From: Apostichopus japonicus
Taxonomy: Eukaryota; Echinodermata; Holothuroidea; Aspidochirotida; Stichopodidae
Assembly: GCF_037975245.1 (NCBI RefSeq)
Contig: NC_092577.1
Coordinates: 32,183,398-32,247,397, forward strand
Direction: 5' to 3'
Length of the DNA: 64,000 bases
In this document: piece by piece, positions 35,700 to 62,869 of the stretch
Layout: every line of letters starts with the position of its first letter
Numbering within the stretch: the first letter of the stretch is position 1
Program-made: the position numbers and the translations under genes
The notes under the pieces: generated by a model
Told to the model about the DNA's origin: nothing
What the model saw: the letters and a program-made list of their open reading frames with translations, nothing else
Databases searched by the model: none

Positions 35700-38600
35700 A
35701 AAGTGCGGAGGTGTTCCTAGTTCAGGCGGGTCTTAATGAAATGTATGTCACGAAATGACATTTAGCACAAAATAAAAAATCAATTCGCTATGTTGTACAC
35801 CGTAGAGAAGACACTGTTATCACAGGGAATCGTTGCATCACAACTCCCTGGTTATCCAACCCAGATTGCATTTCTATGCCAATGCTACTACTTCGTTTTT
35901 TTGGGTGTTTTTTTTAGAAATGTCCTTTTAAATATCTGAGGCTCATCTATAAAAGTGACTGGACTACTTAGTCAAACATCCAGACCATTATACTGTAGGT
36001 CAGTTGCTCAGATGTATAACACATATATAACTTAATCGTAATTTGATGGCCCCGAATATAACATATTTACTATGTATTAAAAAATTTTCAAAGACAAATG
36101 GTTTTGTTTTTCAAGTGCTCTGTTATTTATATGGGTTTTAAAAGAACCGTGCTTTGAATGCATTATTTGTAATAGATATGTTAAACAGTGCATTTATTTA
36201 ACATTTAACCGCGGGGAGCCGATGTCATTATCACCAATATAGGAACATTCCAGACATTTAGCATGTATTATAAAGATGATTATCTTGAAAGCCATGGGTA
36301 GATACAAAAAAAAAACCCTTTTCTAGCGCTCCAAGATGATCTGTTTTGTCCGGACTATGGCACAAAGCAAACTCTAAACTTCTCTGCCTATTAATTCGAA
36401 GTTTGATATACAAGGAACAGAGTACATTCAATGGTAAAAAAAAAAGGAATGCAAGACAATCGTCATTTTAATTATTCCATGTTACGCATGCGCGTGACGT
36501 AATGCCTGTCGGCAAGTCAATTAAAAATGTACAGTCCCGTAGGCCTATCATCTACCAAGCCGAATGCTCTACGGAATACTATTTTCATGTTTTCGGTGAG
36601 CGATTTGCTCGACTCAATATATTTGACATATATTGTCAAGGATATGAGTGACTTAAAATTACCGGTATTCGCCTAAACTAAATTCACCAGGAGTTAAGGC
36701 AATTATCGTAATTAAATCAAGCCCATAACATGGAACCGGTACCGGTACAAGGTGTGTGACGGTGTGTAAAGGGGGATTACGATCTCACCGTGTCTGCAAC
36801 TTCGGTATTATATACAAAATTCGGACAAATCGTTGCCAGTTTAATAATAACTTAATAACAAATTCCAAACATTTACCCCTATACAAGACAGTGCCTGCAT
36901 ACACGTGGATTTCAAAGTTGGGGAAAATTCTTAAGTCCGCCCCCCCCCACCCCCCGACTGAATTAGGTAATGGTGCTTGAACCTATATGGAAGAACGCCC
37001 TGGGCTCGGAGCAGTGGTTAAATTCTTTCTCGACTGAATGGGAGGGGGGGGGGAATCCCATGACCAAATTGGTATACCCCTCGACTGACGATGGAGGGGA
37101 GGACCATGCAACTCTTCCCTCCCCTCCCCCTCCTCCCCACCCTGCGCACACCACAATTACGTGTGTAACTACTTGCTCTATTATGTCAATAATAAAATTA
37201 TAATGTATTGCATAACATTTCCTCTTTTTCGATTTTAATGTTTCCGTTGTCCTTTGTGGTGTTCATGAATTGGATATATAATTTTTTTATCGACTACTCT
37301 ATTGGCAGCTGGCATTCCTCGCATGAATTAACTTGAAACAAACTGGAAGCATCAAATTAGATCAAACTGACCAATGGCTTTACAATATCTGAAAATATAA
37401 CTGAACAACATTAGCCCTGCACGTACAGAGCACGAGGAACTCTGAACTCTGACACAGAAAGTTACAGTTTTCCAATTACCGTCTGCCTAACTTACGTATG
37501 TATAATTCACAATAGTATCATGAATAGCATCGTTATCGTCGATTAGGCTTATAGGCCTACCAATGAATAACAGTTAATAAGAAGCGAGAGCGAGAGAGGG
37601 GGGGGGGGGGGCAAATATTGCAATATTGAATACAAAGAAAAATGAAATGGCTTACCGTCATAACAGAATCAAATCAAAACGCATCCTATTTGTAAATTCC
37701 AACACTCACAGAAACGAGCACAAAATTTATATTTTTAAAGTTGAACTTATATGACTTATATGAATCCGTTATTTATTTAAGCTATTCTCCTTTGAAGTTA
37801 ATAATCCTTTGAAATTAATTATTGCTCAAAAGTTAACAGAGCATCCCTTACCAAAAGCGCAATAATCGTTCTTCTCCATACGAAACGTTATAGCGGTTGG
37901 TTATAAGTTATGGTTTAACTATATTGCGAAAGACGTGTAGCTATTGACATATCACGAAATATGACTACTCGGCGCGGATTAATAACGATTTATATCAAAG
38001 TACTTCCCGTTTAACTTGAAAAATGAGAGAGAAAATGACAAGGCAAATCAGAGGGCGGTATTTCTAATTCGGGCTATATTCACAAAGAGCAGGAAGTCGC
38101 TGGAGATAAACAGTATGTAAATCTCTTCACACACCTCAAGATATGGTAGGATACTGATCTGCGATCATCATGCAGCTTACAGGGTTACACGTGATATAAT
38201 TAGTTTAATGCTCCATTGACTGAAAACCTTAAACCAGTTGGGGCCAGGTAGTGGGGGGGGGGCAGGGGGACTACCGCCACGGGACCCGCGGTCGTCTGGA
38301 GGTCTCGAGTTATGGGATAACATGATCACGACCAGGCTTCCGCCCACCAGAAAATTCTTCATACGCCCAGAGCTATGAACTATTGAGACTTCAAAAATGG
38401 GCCCGGTGACCATTTCTGTCCATGGGCTCCACCGGGCTTTCGTCGCCAAACACTTTCCAACCAATTCTCACTTTTCGAGGTCTACAAAAAGCGTACATAG
38501 CGGCGTTTCAGCACTGTCCTATACACCAGGTACTCGGGGGGAATGCATAGATTAATTTATGTTATTTTTGAGATTCATAAATCTAAACAAGATCTTCTAA

Positions 38601-38990
38601 GTTCAGTCGGTTGGTATGGACCCCTACCCCCAACCCCAACCCTCGCTCACTCTTTTCTTAATTAGTTTGGTGTGTACAGAACAATTATAGAGGTTATATG
38701 TAAGGTGGTACCTTAAATATATTACCCCACCCCCACCCCTTCCACCCTTATTGAACACATTTCCGTTTTACCAATCGGGGCATCAAGTTTCCAATGAAGC
38801 CTTCAAACATTGCGACACACTTGACTGTTTAGCTGTTCTATAAATGTAGCGTCCTACCTGCTAATAATCATTTAGGGCGTATATTTATTTTTTTAATCGA
38901 CTTCTGTTCGGCTTCAGAAAATCTTTATTCTCTGAGTAGACTTCCATCATAACGTTAATTTGTAACTAAACTGACACGACAGAAGAACGA
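35700..38990. other. No coding exon recognised
   Basis: AT-rich sequence upstream of the Ras-like gene. It should contain that gene's 5' exon and promoter, but I could not place either. It includes poly-C/G runs near 36940, 37050, 37598-37611 and 38258, a GGTACCGGTAC motif near 36735, and a GC-richer block near 38200-38470 with an open minus frame that has no recognised domain. Confidence 0.5.
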
Positions 38991-39603
38991 GGAATAGGCA
39001 GTGGCGTCGCCAGATATTTCAATCTTACATATGCATGGGGGCACAGCACTTTTTTTAGGGGGCACAATGTTTACTTGAGAATGCCGTCCTGGGGGAGGGG
39101 TCTTCCCAACTTGAGAAATTTCCGATTACTTAAGGGTCCCTAGACGCAATCTGGTGCTATATTTTGCAACTTGACGTATTTTTATGTTCAAGAATTTCCG
39201 GGCTTAGTCTGTCCGATATTTATGTTTTTAATTGAGGCGGATAAAAAAGTTATACAAAAATATGGAAATTTATCCTTTTGCTTTGATAATGTTTTTAAAT
39301 AACTAAACGTCATATGATGCAGATTTGTGCTATCTGGTGATTATCCATTATGAGAGAACAAAAGATGTTTTCCGCTTGTATAATTGGGGAGGAAGCATAC
39401 TTCATCCCCTCCATCTAAAGAGGGTTTGGGGAACGGTTTACAACGTGAAAGAAAAGTGTTGAACATTGACATTTAAATTCATGCAGGTAGTATTGAAGTT
39501 TTTAATCTCTACAACTCGCAGTTGGAGGGCACCTGGGGGACGATATTTTGACAGGGCACGTGCCCAAGCCCCCCCCCCCCTTGGCGACGCCACTGGGAAT
39601 AGG
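38991..39603. mobile_element. 597-bp hAT-type MITE with 8-bp TSD
   Basis: The element spans 38999-39595. Its ends are perfect 14-bp inverted repeats, CAGTGGCGTCGCCA at the left and TGGCGACGCCACTG at the right. Both sides are flanked by GGAATAGG (38991-38998 and 39596-39603), an 8-bp target-site duplication. An 8-bp TSD with CAGTGGCG-type termini is typical of the hAT superfamily. No transposase frame is present, so it is non-autonomous. The intact TSD and TIRs suggest a fairly recent insertion. Confidence 0.9.
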
Positions 39604-41453
39604 AAGTAATGAAGAGGTAGTTGTGGGCGGAGGGAGGGACACGTCCTGCTAACGTATCTTTTCAAGCAGTTCCTGGCAACAGTGGAATAACTCGTCATTG
39701 TATTTGCAGTTGATGGGAGATCTTGTTTCCCAACCTTTTTGGACTGCACATTTATGTCGTTTCAATGTTTTCATACAAATAATTCCCAGGTCACCACTTT
39801 CTAGCTTCCCCGTACCCGCAGAATCCTTGGCATTCCGCGCGAATGACGTCATTGATTCGAGCGAATACGCTTCATTATACGTACAGTGCCAGTACAGTGA
39901 CTGTAATTTATTTCCCGTCATGCATTGTCCTCTTCCTCAAATAGCTGGACAAGTTTCAATATGTCGTAGCACAGCAGAGGAAGTGAACGTGATGGGGATA
40001 GAAAAATCCCTCGACATCGCGGTAAGGCAGTCATCTAATCACATTTTGTCTTTACAACAGTGTTCTTCAAACCTTCATTTTTATCATGCATTATTTAATG
40101 GCTGTCTTTTGAAACTAAGATTGAAGAAGAGGGCTATATAAAACGTCGAGATCTTCCTCCGTGATGATATCTTTTGTCAGCTCGAGCTACGTTCATAAGG
40201 TCTAGGCTAGTTTTGTTTTCTAAAGTGACGTGGTTCGTTAAATTTTGAGATGTTCATTTACTATTGCATTTTCAACATTAAGCATGTTCTTGTTCTTAAT
40301 CTATGATTTGAAGATACCAAGGTACTTAAAAGCTGCATTTCACACTTACTTAATATAGTCCTAGCCTAACATTAGCGACACTTACACAGTGACATGAATT
40401 GTGTGCACAAAATGAATAGGCTAGCCTAAGCATTTAAGTGCTTGACGCGTATCAAGCATAGCCTAGTACTACATGTAGGCCTAGTTCTATGCAGTATGAC
40501 TAGACCAGCCATAAGTCAAGTGAGGCCTAACAATAAGGTATCCTAGGGCCTAGTCAGTCACTTTTGAGGAAGAGCTTCGTCATGAGGATATAAGTTAATA
40601 TACATATATTTTATATCAGATTACTACCAAGCCCTATGTTAGGCCTAACCTAATTGAGTTTCAGTGGTTAATCAAAGGTTCTGCAAGATTTCAAACATTA
40701 AACTAGGCTTTGGCTTAGGCTATTCAATGCTCCTTTGAGCAAGACCGACTCGATTTGCCCTTTGTAACTTTAATTTTGTAATTGTGAAGACCCAGGCCTA
40801 CAAATCACTTATCACTGAATTGTTACAAACTTGTTAAGAACGGGCAGTTTAGTCGTGAACCACCCAAACAGCCAAGTACAATTGGCTACATGTCCAGAAT
40901 CTCTTTGCTTTCACAAATTGGTACGACAAACTTTAATATGAGAAATTGATTCCAAATCTTACAGGAGAATTGTTATGCATACATGGATACCTGCTAATTT
41001 TGCAATTCAATGGTGTCCTGTTACATACATAAGGTACTACCAATTGGCAATCTTTTATCACACTTTATGCCCCAATGATCAAAACGGATCAGTTCTCTTG
41101 AATTTGTTGCGAAAGTACTTTAAATTTCAGACAGCAATGAACGTTTTTGTGTTACTCTGCATTGAAACAGGGATTAAATAGTGTTCAAAGTGTGTGTGGC
41201 ACCGATTCAGATGAATGCTCTGAAGTTTGTTATAAAATACTAGATGGTCTCTGTGTACAAAAACTGCTATACCCTGCTGTACATCTTTGCACTGTTACAG
41301 CAAGTTGCTTATTTGACATTTACAGCATTTTGTGATGCTGTACCAGAAAAATTAATTCTCAATTAAATTACAAAAGGAAGTTATTCCTTGAAGAAGAATG
41401 ACACCACAGAGACTAATTTTCTTTTGTTTTTTGCTATTTTATCTTGCCAACAG
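39604..41453. other. Pumilio upstream region, no coding exon recognised
   Basis: Presumably contains the Pumilio promoter and first non-coding exon(s), because the exon beginning at 41454 has an acceptor. An open plus frame at 39698-40141 has no recognised domain. The 40420-40800 stretch is rich in AGGCCTA and TAGCCTA motifs. Confidence 0.45.
41140..41345 (+). repeat. Dispersed repeat family, copy 2
   Basis: Contains ACAGGGATTAAATAGTGTTC, AAGTGTGTGTGGCA, CTGTGTACAAAA and GCATTTTGTGATGCTGTACC, matching in order the copy at 46470-46680 and, in its right part, the copy near 18.6 kb. It ends about 110 bp before the Pumilio 5' exon. Confidence 0.6.
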
Positions 41454-41547
41454 AATTTGAAATGTCTTTAATGACCAGACAAAAAGGGGTAGAATATATT
41501 ATAAACCAAAGTCTGTAGCAAAACACTTCCAAGGGTAGGCTACCAAA
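41454..41547 (+). other. PUM: Pumilio 5' UTR part of first coding exon, with uORF
   Basis: The acceptor is TATCTTGCCAACAG, followed by 94 nt of leader. An upstream ATG at 41462 opens an 18-codon frame ending at TAG 41516-41518, 29 nt before the main start. The main ATG at 41548 has A at -3 and G at +4, a good context. Confidence 0.6.
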
Positions 41548-56373
<14,826 letters not shown>

Positions 56374-59300
56374 TCGCGCACGACGGGTGGTTGACGGGGG
56401 TGGTCGGTTGTTCTGACGAGAGAAAAGAGGAATCGTGGAATGAGAAGAGGGTGACCCCCTACGGTGGGGTAAAATTTTTCCTTTTGTTTTTTCTTCATAT
56501 TTCTGACATTTATTCTTGTATTTAAAAACATTTAGCTTTAGAGAAATCATGTAGCTTTTTATTTGTTTATTTGGGTTGGTTTTTTTTTTCCTTTTTAAAA
56601 AAAAATAACGGTTCATTGTATAGACTCTAGAAGTCATCGATTACTAACACGCAACAAGATCAAAAGTGACGTCGGAGAAGACGCGAAAAATTACTGAAAA
56701 AAGAGCAAAAGTAATAAATCAGACATGGCAACCAATGAAAAAAAATTGAAAAAGAGGAGAGGATATTTTGAAAAAACGATGTCTCTGCGCGCAAGGGTGC
56801 GCGTCTTGAAGACAGGAGAGGAAGATTCTTCCTGTGGGGGAGGGGTGGGGATGGGGAGTGGAGAGGGGGGTGGGGATGGGGGAGTGGAGAGAGGTGAATA
56901 AGTTAACATGAAAGGCCAAGAAGGTGGTCAGCGTATTTGAAGCTCAAAAATCATGGTATTTTGGATTCCAATCATTGAATAGAAATCAGAAAGAGTTGAG
57001 GCAGATGGACGAAGACGGTTCATACCTCGCTCTCAAAGGAAGGAACCCGCGAGATAATTAAATATAATAGAAAAGTTCAACTTGTCACCGTCGTGGACAA
57101 AGGATAGGTTGTTAACGTGTACGGAAGATGGGAAAAACCCCAAAAAATGAAAGTGTTTCTATTTTGTTACATTATTTTTTGATGATAGCGTTTGAATTAG
57201 TCTGTATTAGATATACGTGAGTTTTCTCAGCGACTTGAGATCTAGTTTTTATCATGTTTGTAGTCTTTTTTCGTGTTTCTCTTCTGTTTCCTTTGGGTTT
57301 TTTGTTGTTCTTCTTTCCTTTTCTAATTTTCTTACTAGTTGCTTCTTTATGTAGGTGTTGCGGTGGTTGCGAGCGCTTGTGCACCGTTTAAGCTTGTGCC
57401 TGATGTGTAGCACGTTAGCGCTACAGATTTCTCCATCCCCAATTCAATTCCCATTCCGTATCCCTATATATCTCTCAAATCGATATAAACTATTGGTGGA
57501 ACTTGTCTCAAAGAATCTCGTAAGAAACCTTTTCATCGGCTAAGCTAAATTCAGAGACGTTCTGGGAATTAGTGACGATTTGGTAGAACGTGTCTAGCCC
57601 CGATGGAAACGACTTCTTCATCAACTTTTTTAACGATGTGTCATTTTAACTTCTTTTTCGTTGTTGTTGTTGTTCTGATCAATGAAGGTGTGATTTGTGA
57701 CCTGTGTGAAAGAATTCACAGTTGGTATCAAGTACACCTTTACTCGAGTGACTTTGTTGGGCTCCTAACCTTCTTGTATCAAAGTTTATACGAAACAAGG
57801 AAAAATCCAAGAAAGAAGATTTCTCCAATTTCTATGGTAGATATTGGCAAGGTTGCTTTGAAAGTGCCACCCACATTCGTTTTCTCTTCGTTCGATACGA
57901 GGAGAAGTTTTGTGATCGGCATAAAGACACAAAAAATTACCACTCTTTAAGGAAACAAAACATTCTTTAATATGTCAAGTTTTGCCATTTAACGAAGGTT
58001 TTTTTTCTTTTTCGGTTTTGCCGTTTTCTCTGTAAGTTTCAATCATGTGGATTGATGGAGTAACTCCCAGTATTTATTTTATTGATTTTTTTCTTGAAAG
58101 TAAAATGTGAAGTCTTTTAGGATTCTCCTTGGATTAAAACTGTACAAATAGTGCAGCTTTTCGTCCAGTAATAAGAACCACTTTTTGGTGGGTTGACTAA
58201 AACAGGAACATAACTATGTATCGAGGGGTCTCCCCTTCTGCCCCAAGCTGGCTTCAGTACCACTGTATTTCAGATTTATTAACCATTGTACTTTATTCTA
58301 GACACTTCTTGTCATATTGTTTTTTTTTTCTAAACTGTATTTAAAAGAGAGACATAACAGGTATGTAATAAGTAATCACTGTTTTTCTAAACTTTCATGT
58401 AGAAATTTATAAAACTATGGGTGCGAGCTACCGACTTTATTTTCATTGTTAAACATCGCGAATCATGAAACCTTGAAAATCATCGGGTTGGGAAGGTAAG
58501 GGTAAGAAAAGAATGAAAGAGAATAGGTAAAAAAAGAGCATTTTAAAAAAGAAAAAAATGGGAAGGAGACAAGGAAAAATTGAAAGGAAAACGTTATTTA
58601 TATATCAGTCTCAGTATTACGTACCGGATTGAAGAGTTTTACGTGGATCATGAATTTGTACAACATTAACCAAATTACAAGTTTACTGAATGGTCATGTG
58701 ATTTAGGTCAGATATGAATATTCATTGCGTGACCTGTTGTCGTCGTCGTTAAGCCTAGCCAACAGGTGTGCATACAGAGAGATAAAAGAATAACGTTAAA
58801 AGTTGGAATACAGGATGGAAGTCCAGGCATGAGTGATGATTTGGGGGAATTAATTTTTTCTGAACTCTGTTTCTTCCAGATGGGAGAACTGGGGAAGTTA
58901 TTGTATGTTTTTTTTTTCTTAAATTCTCAAGGTGGTCCTTGCTCCTAATGATTCACAGAATATAAATTCAAATGAGTGTTTTTAACTTGTCGTTCGATGA
59001 TCGGAAAGCAGCTCGTATTTGTCTTTTTCATTTTGGTTTGCGTCGGAGCTGCCCACCGTAAGGAGGGAAGGGTCCCATAGGTTGCACGTGACAGGGGGAT
59101 CAAAACAAATGCGGGGTGTTTTCTCTGTGAGTGTGGTGTGCGTGGTTTTTTTTTCTCAAAGATTGCCAAAATTTCGAGTTAACCTTTCTGTTTTTTTGGT
59201 GGGTTTTTTTATTTTGTTTCCTCTTTTTTTAATTTTCTTGTAAAAGAGATAATAACAAGGTCTGTATATTAATATTACAACAACCTCCAACAAGGGTGAT

Positions 59301-60788
59301 GGTGGAGGACAATTCGTCGGCAGGGAGATACGGATAAAATCAATGTCTCTATTGCTAAAAATGTACAAACGAACGAGCATTGAACCGTTTCTGTATAGGA
59401 TGTGAAATATGACTTGAGCAAAACCGAAAAACAAAAAAATGAAATGGTTTCTCTTTAGAAACTCCAGCCTTACTGTTTTGCCTGCTGAGAGGTGTAAGGT
59501 CCCATCCTTACCGGGGTGGAGGGGGGGGGAGATGGATAATAGGAAGAAGTGTGGGCACATGCACAGGAGGCCGGAAGGGGGGGGGCGGGTGGGAGAGGAG
59601 TATAGTGTGTGCATAAGGGAAGCCAACAGCCAAAGTACACCAATTTTTGTATGAGAGTGTCTAAAAGAACTTTTTTGTAAAACGTTGTACAGTGTTCAAA
59701 AGTTATAACAAGATGAGCTCTTCTTCCATAAAGACTGTATTATTTGTTACATAAGAGGTACATATCTTGACCGATTTTTCGATCCATGTAAAAAAAAAAC
59801 GAAGAGGTACGCTAGAGACAAAAATTCAGGGGATTTTTTTTTTTTTTCCTTTTTTCATAATGTACAAAACCTTTGTAAAAGTGAACAGGGGAATTATGCC
59901 CAACATCTTTTTTTTTTTCCTATTTTTTTTTTCTCGTAATGTATAGAAAACCAAAACCAAAATCTAGTTAACCTTTGTTCAAGAATGGTCGTGACCCAAG
60001 TTTTTGTTCAACAGTTGTACAGCGAGCCTATCATAGTTAAGACATTTCCGTCTCGATGGGGAGTGTCATCTATATATATATATATGTATGTATGTATGTG
60101 GTAACTTGCCAGAGAGTCTAGGTGCTACTTTTTGTCTCGTCACGGTTGTAAGTATGTACAGGGACACACGTCTGTGAAAAAGATATTACAAAATGTACAT
60201 GTGATAGATAAGTTGGGGTGGGTGGGGAGGGGGAAGGGAGAAGTCAACCACGTGAAACAAAAAATGGCTACCCGGCCAAGTGTGTACACATTGATTTTAC
60301 GCCACCTTTTATTATTATTTATTTGTTTTTTTCCCGGCATTTCGATAACTCTGTGTATTCTTTAACTACTGCTGCAGCTAATGTTCAAAGAGTTGTGTAA
60401 ATTTTGGTCCCATTCTGCAATGTACGCTCGAAATGTCTTCGTTTTTTTTTTTTTTAAATTTTTAATCACTATCGTCCATGTATTATTAATTTTTTTTGGC
60501 CCGTAGGTGCTAGCATTTTGTACATTGGTTGTATAAAAAATAAAAATTGTAGAAATGACCTTTTCTTTTGTTGCTAAGCCCTACACCGGCCCCCCTCGTG
60601 TAAGTCAGTCGTCGTTCCTCGATCCTGTGTACAAAAAAAAGACGAAGAAGAAGAAGAGAATGATTGAATAAGTTGTATTTTCTTTGTAGGTATGTTTGTG
60701 TAAATGGAGCAAAGTTTGTATAAAAGAAGAGATAAAAATGATGCTACCCTTGCTAAATACTTGAACAGAACGTTGAATATTCATAGTA

Positions 60789-60796
60789 TGTAAATA
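60789..60796 (+). promoter_or_regulatory. Pumilio response element TGTAAATA in Pumilio 3' UTR
   Basis: An exact match to the TGTANATA consensus bound by PUM proteins, lying in the presumed 3' UTR of this Pumilio gene. A chance match in several kb of AT-rich sequence is possible. Confidence 0.5.
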
Positions 60797-62832
60797 GTCT
60801 GCGTTAAAAAAACGACCACACCATTAGCCACGATGTATAGTGTAATAATTTTTTTTTCAGCCCCCATGGCCCCCTTTTATTTCTCTTTCGACTTTTCTTC
60901 TGGCCCCCCACCATTGTTTTGCGACATTTTTGCCACAAGAACCAATTTAGAATTCTGTATGAATAAACATTTCTCTCAATTCGAATTAAAGACAATTGAG
61001 AAATAATAGATAATGGAAAAATTACATATTTGCTAGAATTTTGCAATGCATAAGAAACAAAGTTGTGCATAGGAGGGAGTTGGGGAGGGTGGGGGAGAGG
61101 GGAGGGGAAGGGTTATCAGCAGAGAAAGTGAATTATATTCCTCTGAATTTGCAAAAGTTAAAGATTTCCCATAGCTTATTTTCAGAGACAGTAATATGAA
61201 CGGGAACAAGCAAATTGTCTGTTGCGCCAAAAGGAAGATTGAGGCGTTAGTTATTGGAATGCAACCAAGCAAGAGGCATGCTTCTGAGGCTTCCCCATGG
61301 GTCACGATCCCCCCTCCAAAAACTAAAAGGAAGAGGATTGTGTATTTTCTTAATGCTCCATTTGTATTTTTTTCGGGCTTGTTTGCTCAATAAAATGATG
61401 TCAAAAACTTTCAAATATATGAATACTGTACAGTTTGGTATAGACTTGACTTTTGGGGCCCTTAGTTTTTGTTATGCATAAATTTGAATACTACTTCTAC
61501 TTCTGTTACGCCTTGTACAAGAGGTTGGCTTTCTACTGCTAATGTAGTGGTTGTTTAAATTAATGTGTGGTTTAATCTTTGAAAAAAAAAAAATCTTCTT
61601 TTTGAACAAAAAAAAAAGTCTTGTATTTTATGTATGACAATGTAGTTATGTAAAACAAACTCTTTCTTCTTTGTTAGATAATCTATTTGAATTGTGTCAC
61701 ATTTTTTGTTTTAAAAAAAAGGACAAATTTTTATATCAGGTTTGTGTAAAATCTCTTTGGAAAAATGGTTTTTAAAAGGATCTAGTAGGTATTGTTTATA
61801 ATGTAGAGAGGTAAAAAAAAGTTAGAAAAATGGACAGAAAAATTAGAATTGCAGCAATTTTATTTCGCTAGTTATTTGCTTCTGCGTTTTGAAACTGTCC
61901 CCCTTATTCTTTCTTGTTTCATTTTTCGAAACAGGTTCTTGACTTGACCGTTTTTATTTTTGTTTTAAATCGACCGTGAGTAGATTGTTTATTCCATAGC
62001 AGTACAGAATTGGGCCACTTTTACATTGTAATATTGATCCATATTAAATGCTTTATTTCACCTTTTTTTCCTCACAGAATTGTCTCGAATTCTTTGCATT
62101 TCTTGCAGAAAAAGCAGACCATTTTTGTGCCCCCTCTTTCCCTTTCTGATGCTACGGTTTAAGTAAACTTTGACCAATGAACATTTCGAAGGTTTTTCTG
62201 TCTTAGTTTAAACTCCAGATAAGGTCTCTGCAAGTTTTTGTTTCATTTCATATTTTCGCTTTATTTGCTTGAAACGACCAAGCAATGTCTTTTCCAAATA
62301 TAGAAGGAAATATTGTTTAAAATAAAATTAAAAAATGCAATTTCTCTTGGCCAAGAATCTGAAAGATATAAGAATGGCGTTATATCTTGGCTAGCCTATC
62401 GTGCTAAGTGATATGACAGATTCCAGCCTATGCTCGTACAAACCTTACCCAAGATTTGCTTTGCTTTCGCTATCAATTCAACGCAACACAATCGGTCATC
62501 GCGTCTCTGCACGTGCATATGTTAACTCACGAAGGTGATAACCGTGTGGAGGAACCGACATCGGTAAAGTGTTGAATTCACAGACCGGTTACCGTTTGCG
62601 GGGAACTTCTGTACAAGCTAGGTGGTATATTGACTATCCCATGGTCCATGAGTATTTGACCCTATGAATATTTTAAAGTAAATTTAGTCGTCAGCTTCCT
62701 GTAGTCTCAATCATTTTTCATCATCATCATTATAATTATTATTATTATTGTTATATTTCTTCTTATGATTTTTATTTGCGGTAGTGCATACAAAACATGA
62801 AATTGTATACATATGGGTTTGAACATTTCTGT

Positions 62833-62838
62833 AATAAA
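62833..62838 (+). terminator. Best distal poly(A) signal of Pumilio
   Basis: AATAAA within CTGTAATAAAGTTTGCATG, followed within 30-60 nt by T-rich and GT-rich sequence (GGTTGAGTTTTTCATTTTTA), the expected downstream element. Confidence 0.6.
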
Positions 62839-62869
62839 GTTTGCATGATTGATTCCAATTCGGTTGAGT

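Larger units (their letters stand above)
56374..62860 (+). other. PUM: Long Pumilio 3' UTR (end inferred)
   Basis: About 6.5 kb of T-rich sequence with no coding similarity and no gene on the other strand that I recognise. Animal Pumilio transcripts commonly have multi-kilobase 3' UTRs. AATAAA signals occur at 60539, 60962, 61389, 62321 and 62833. The last is followed by a long T-rich/GT stretch and is the best distal end, so alternative polyadenylation is plausible. Which end is used cannot be read from sequence alone. Confidence 0.55.

Noticed and set aside
38177-38464. 95-codon minus-strand frame in a GC-richer block
   Set aside because: No domain recognised and it includes poly-G-derived proline runs. 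It could be part of an unidentified repeat, which a genome search would settle.
39698-40141. 147-codon plus-strand frame upstream of Pumilio
   Set aside because: No recognisable domain. It begins just beyond the MITE and lies where a Pumilio promoter or first exon is expected.
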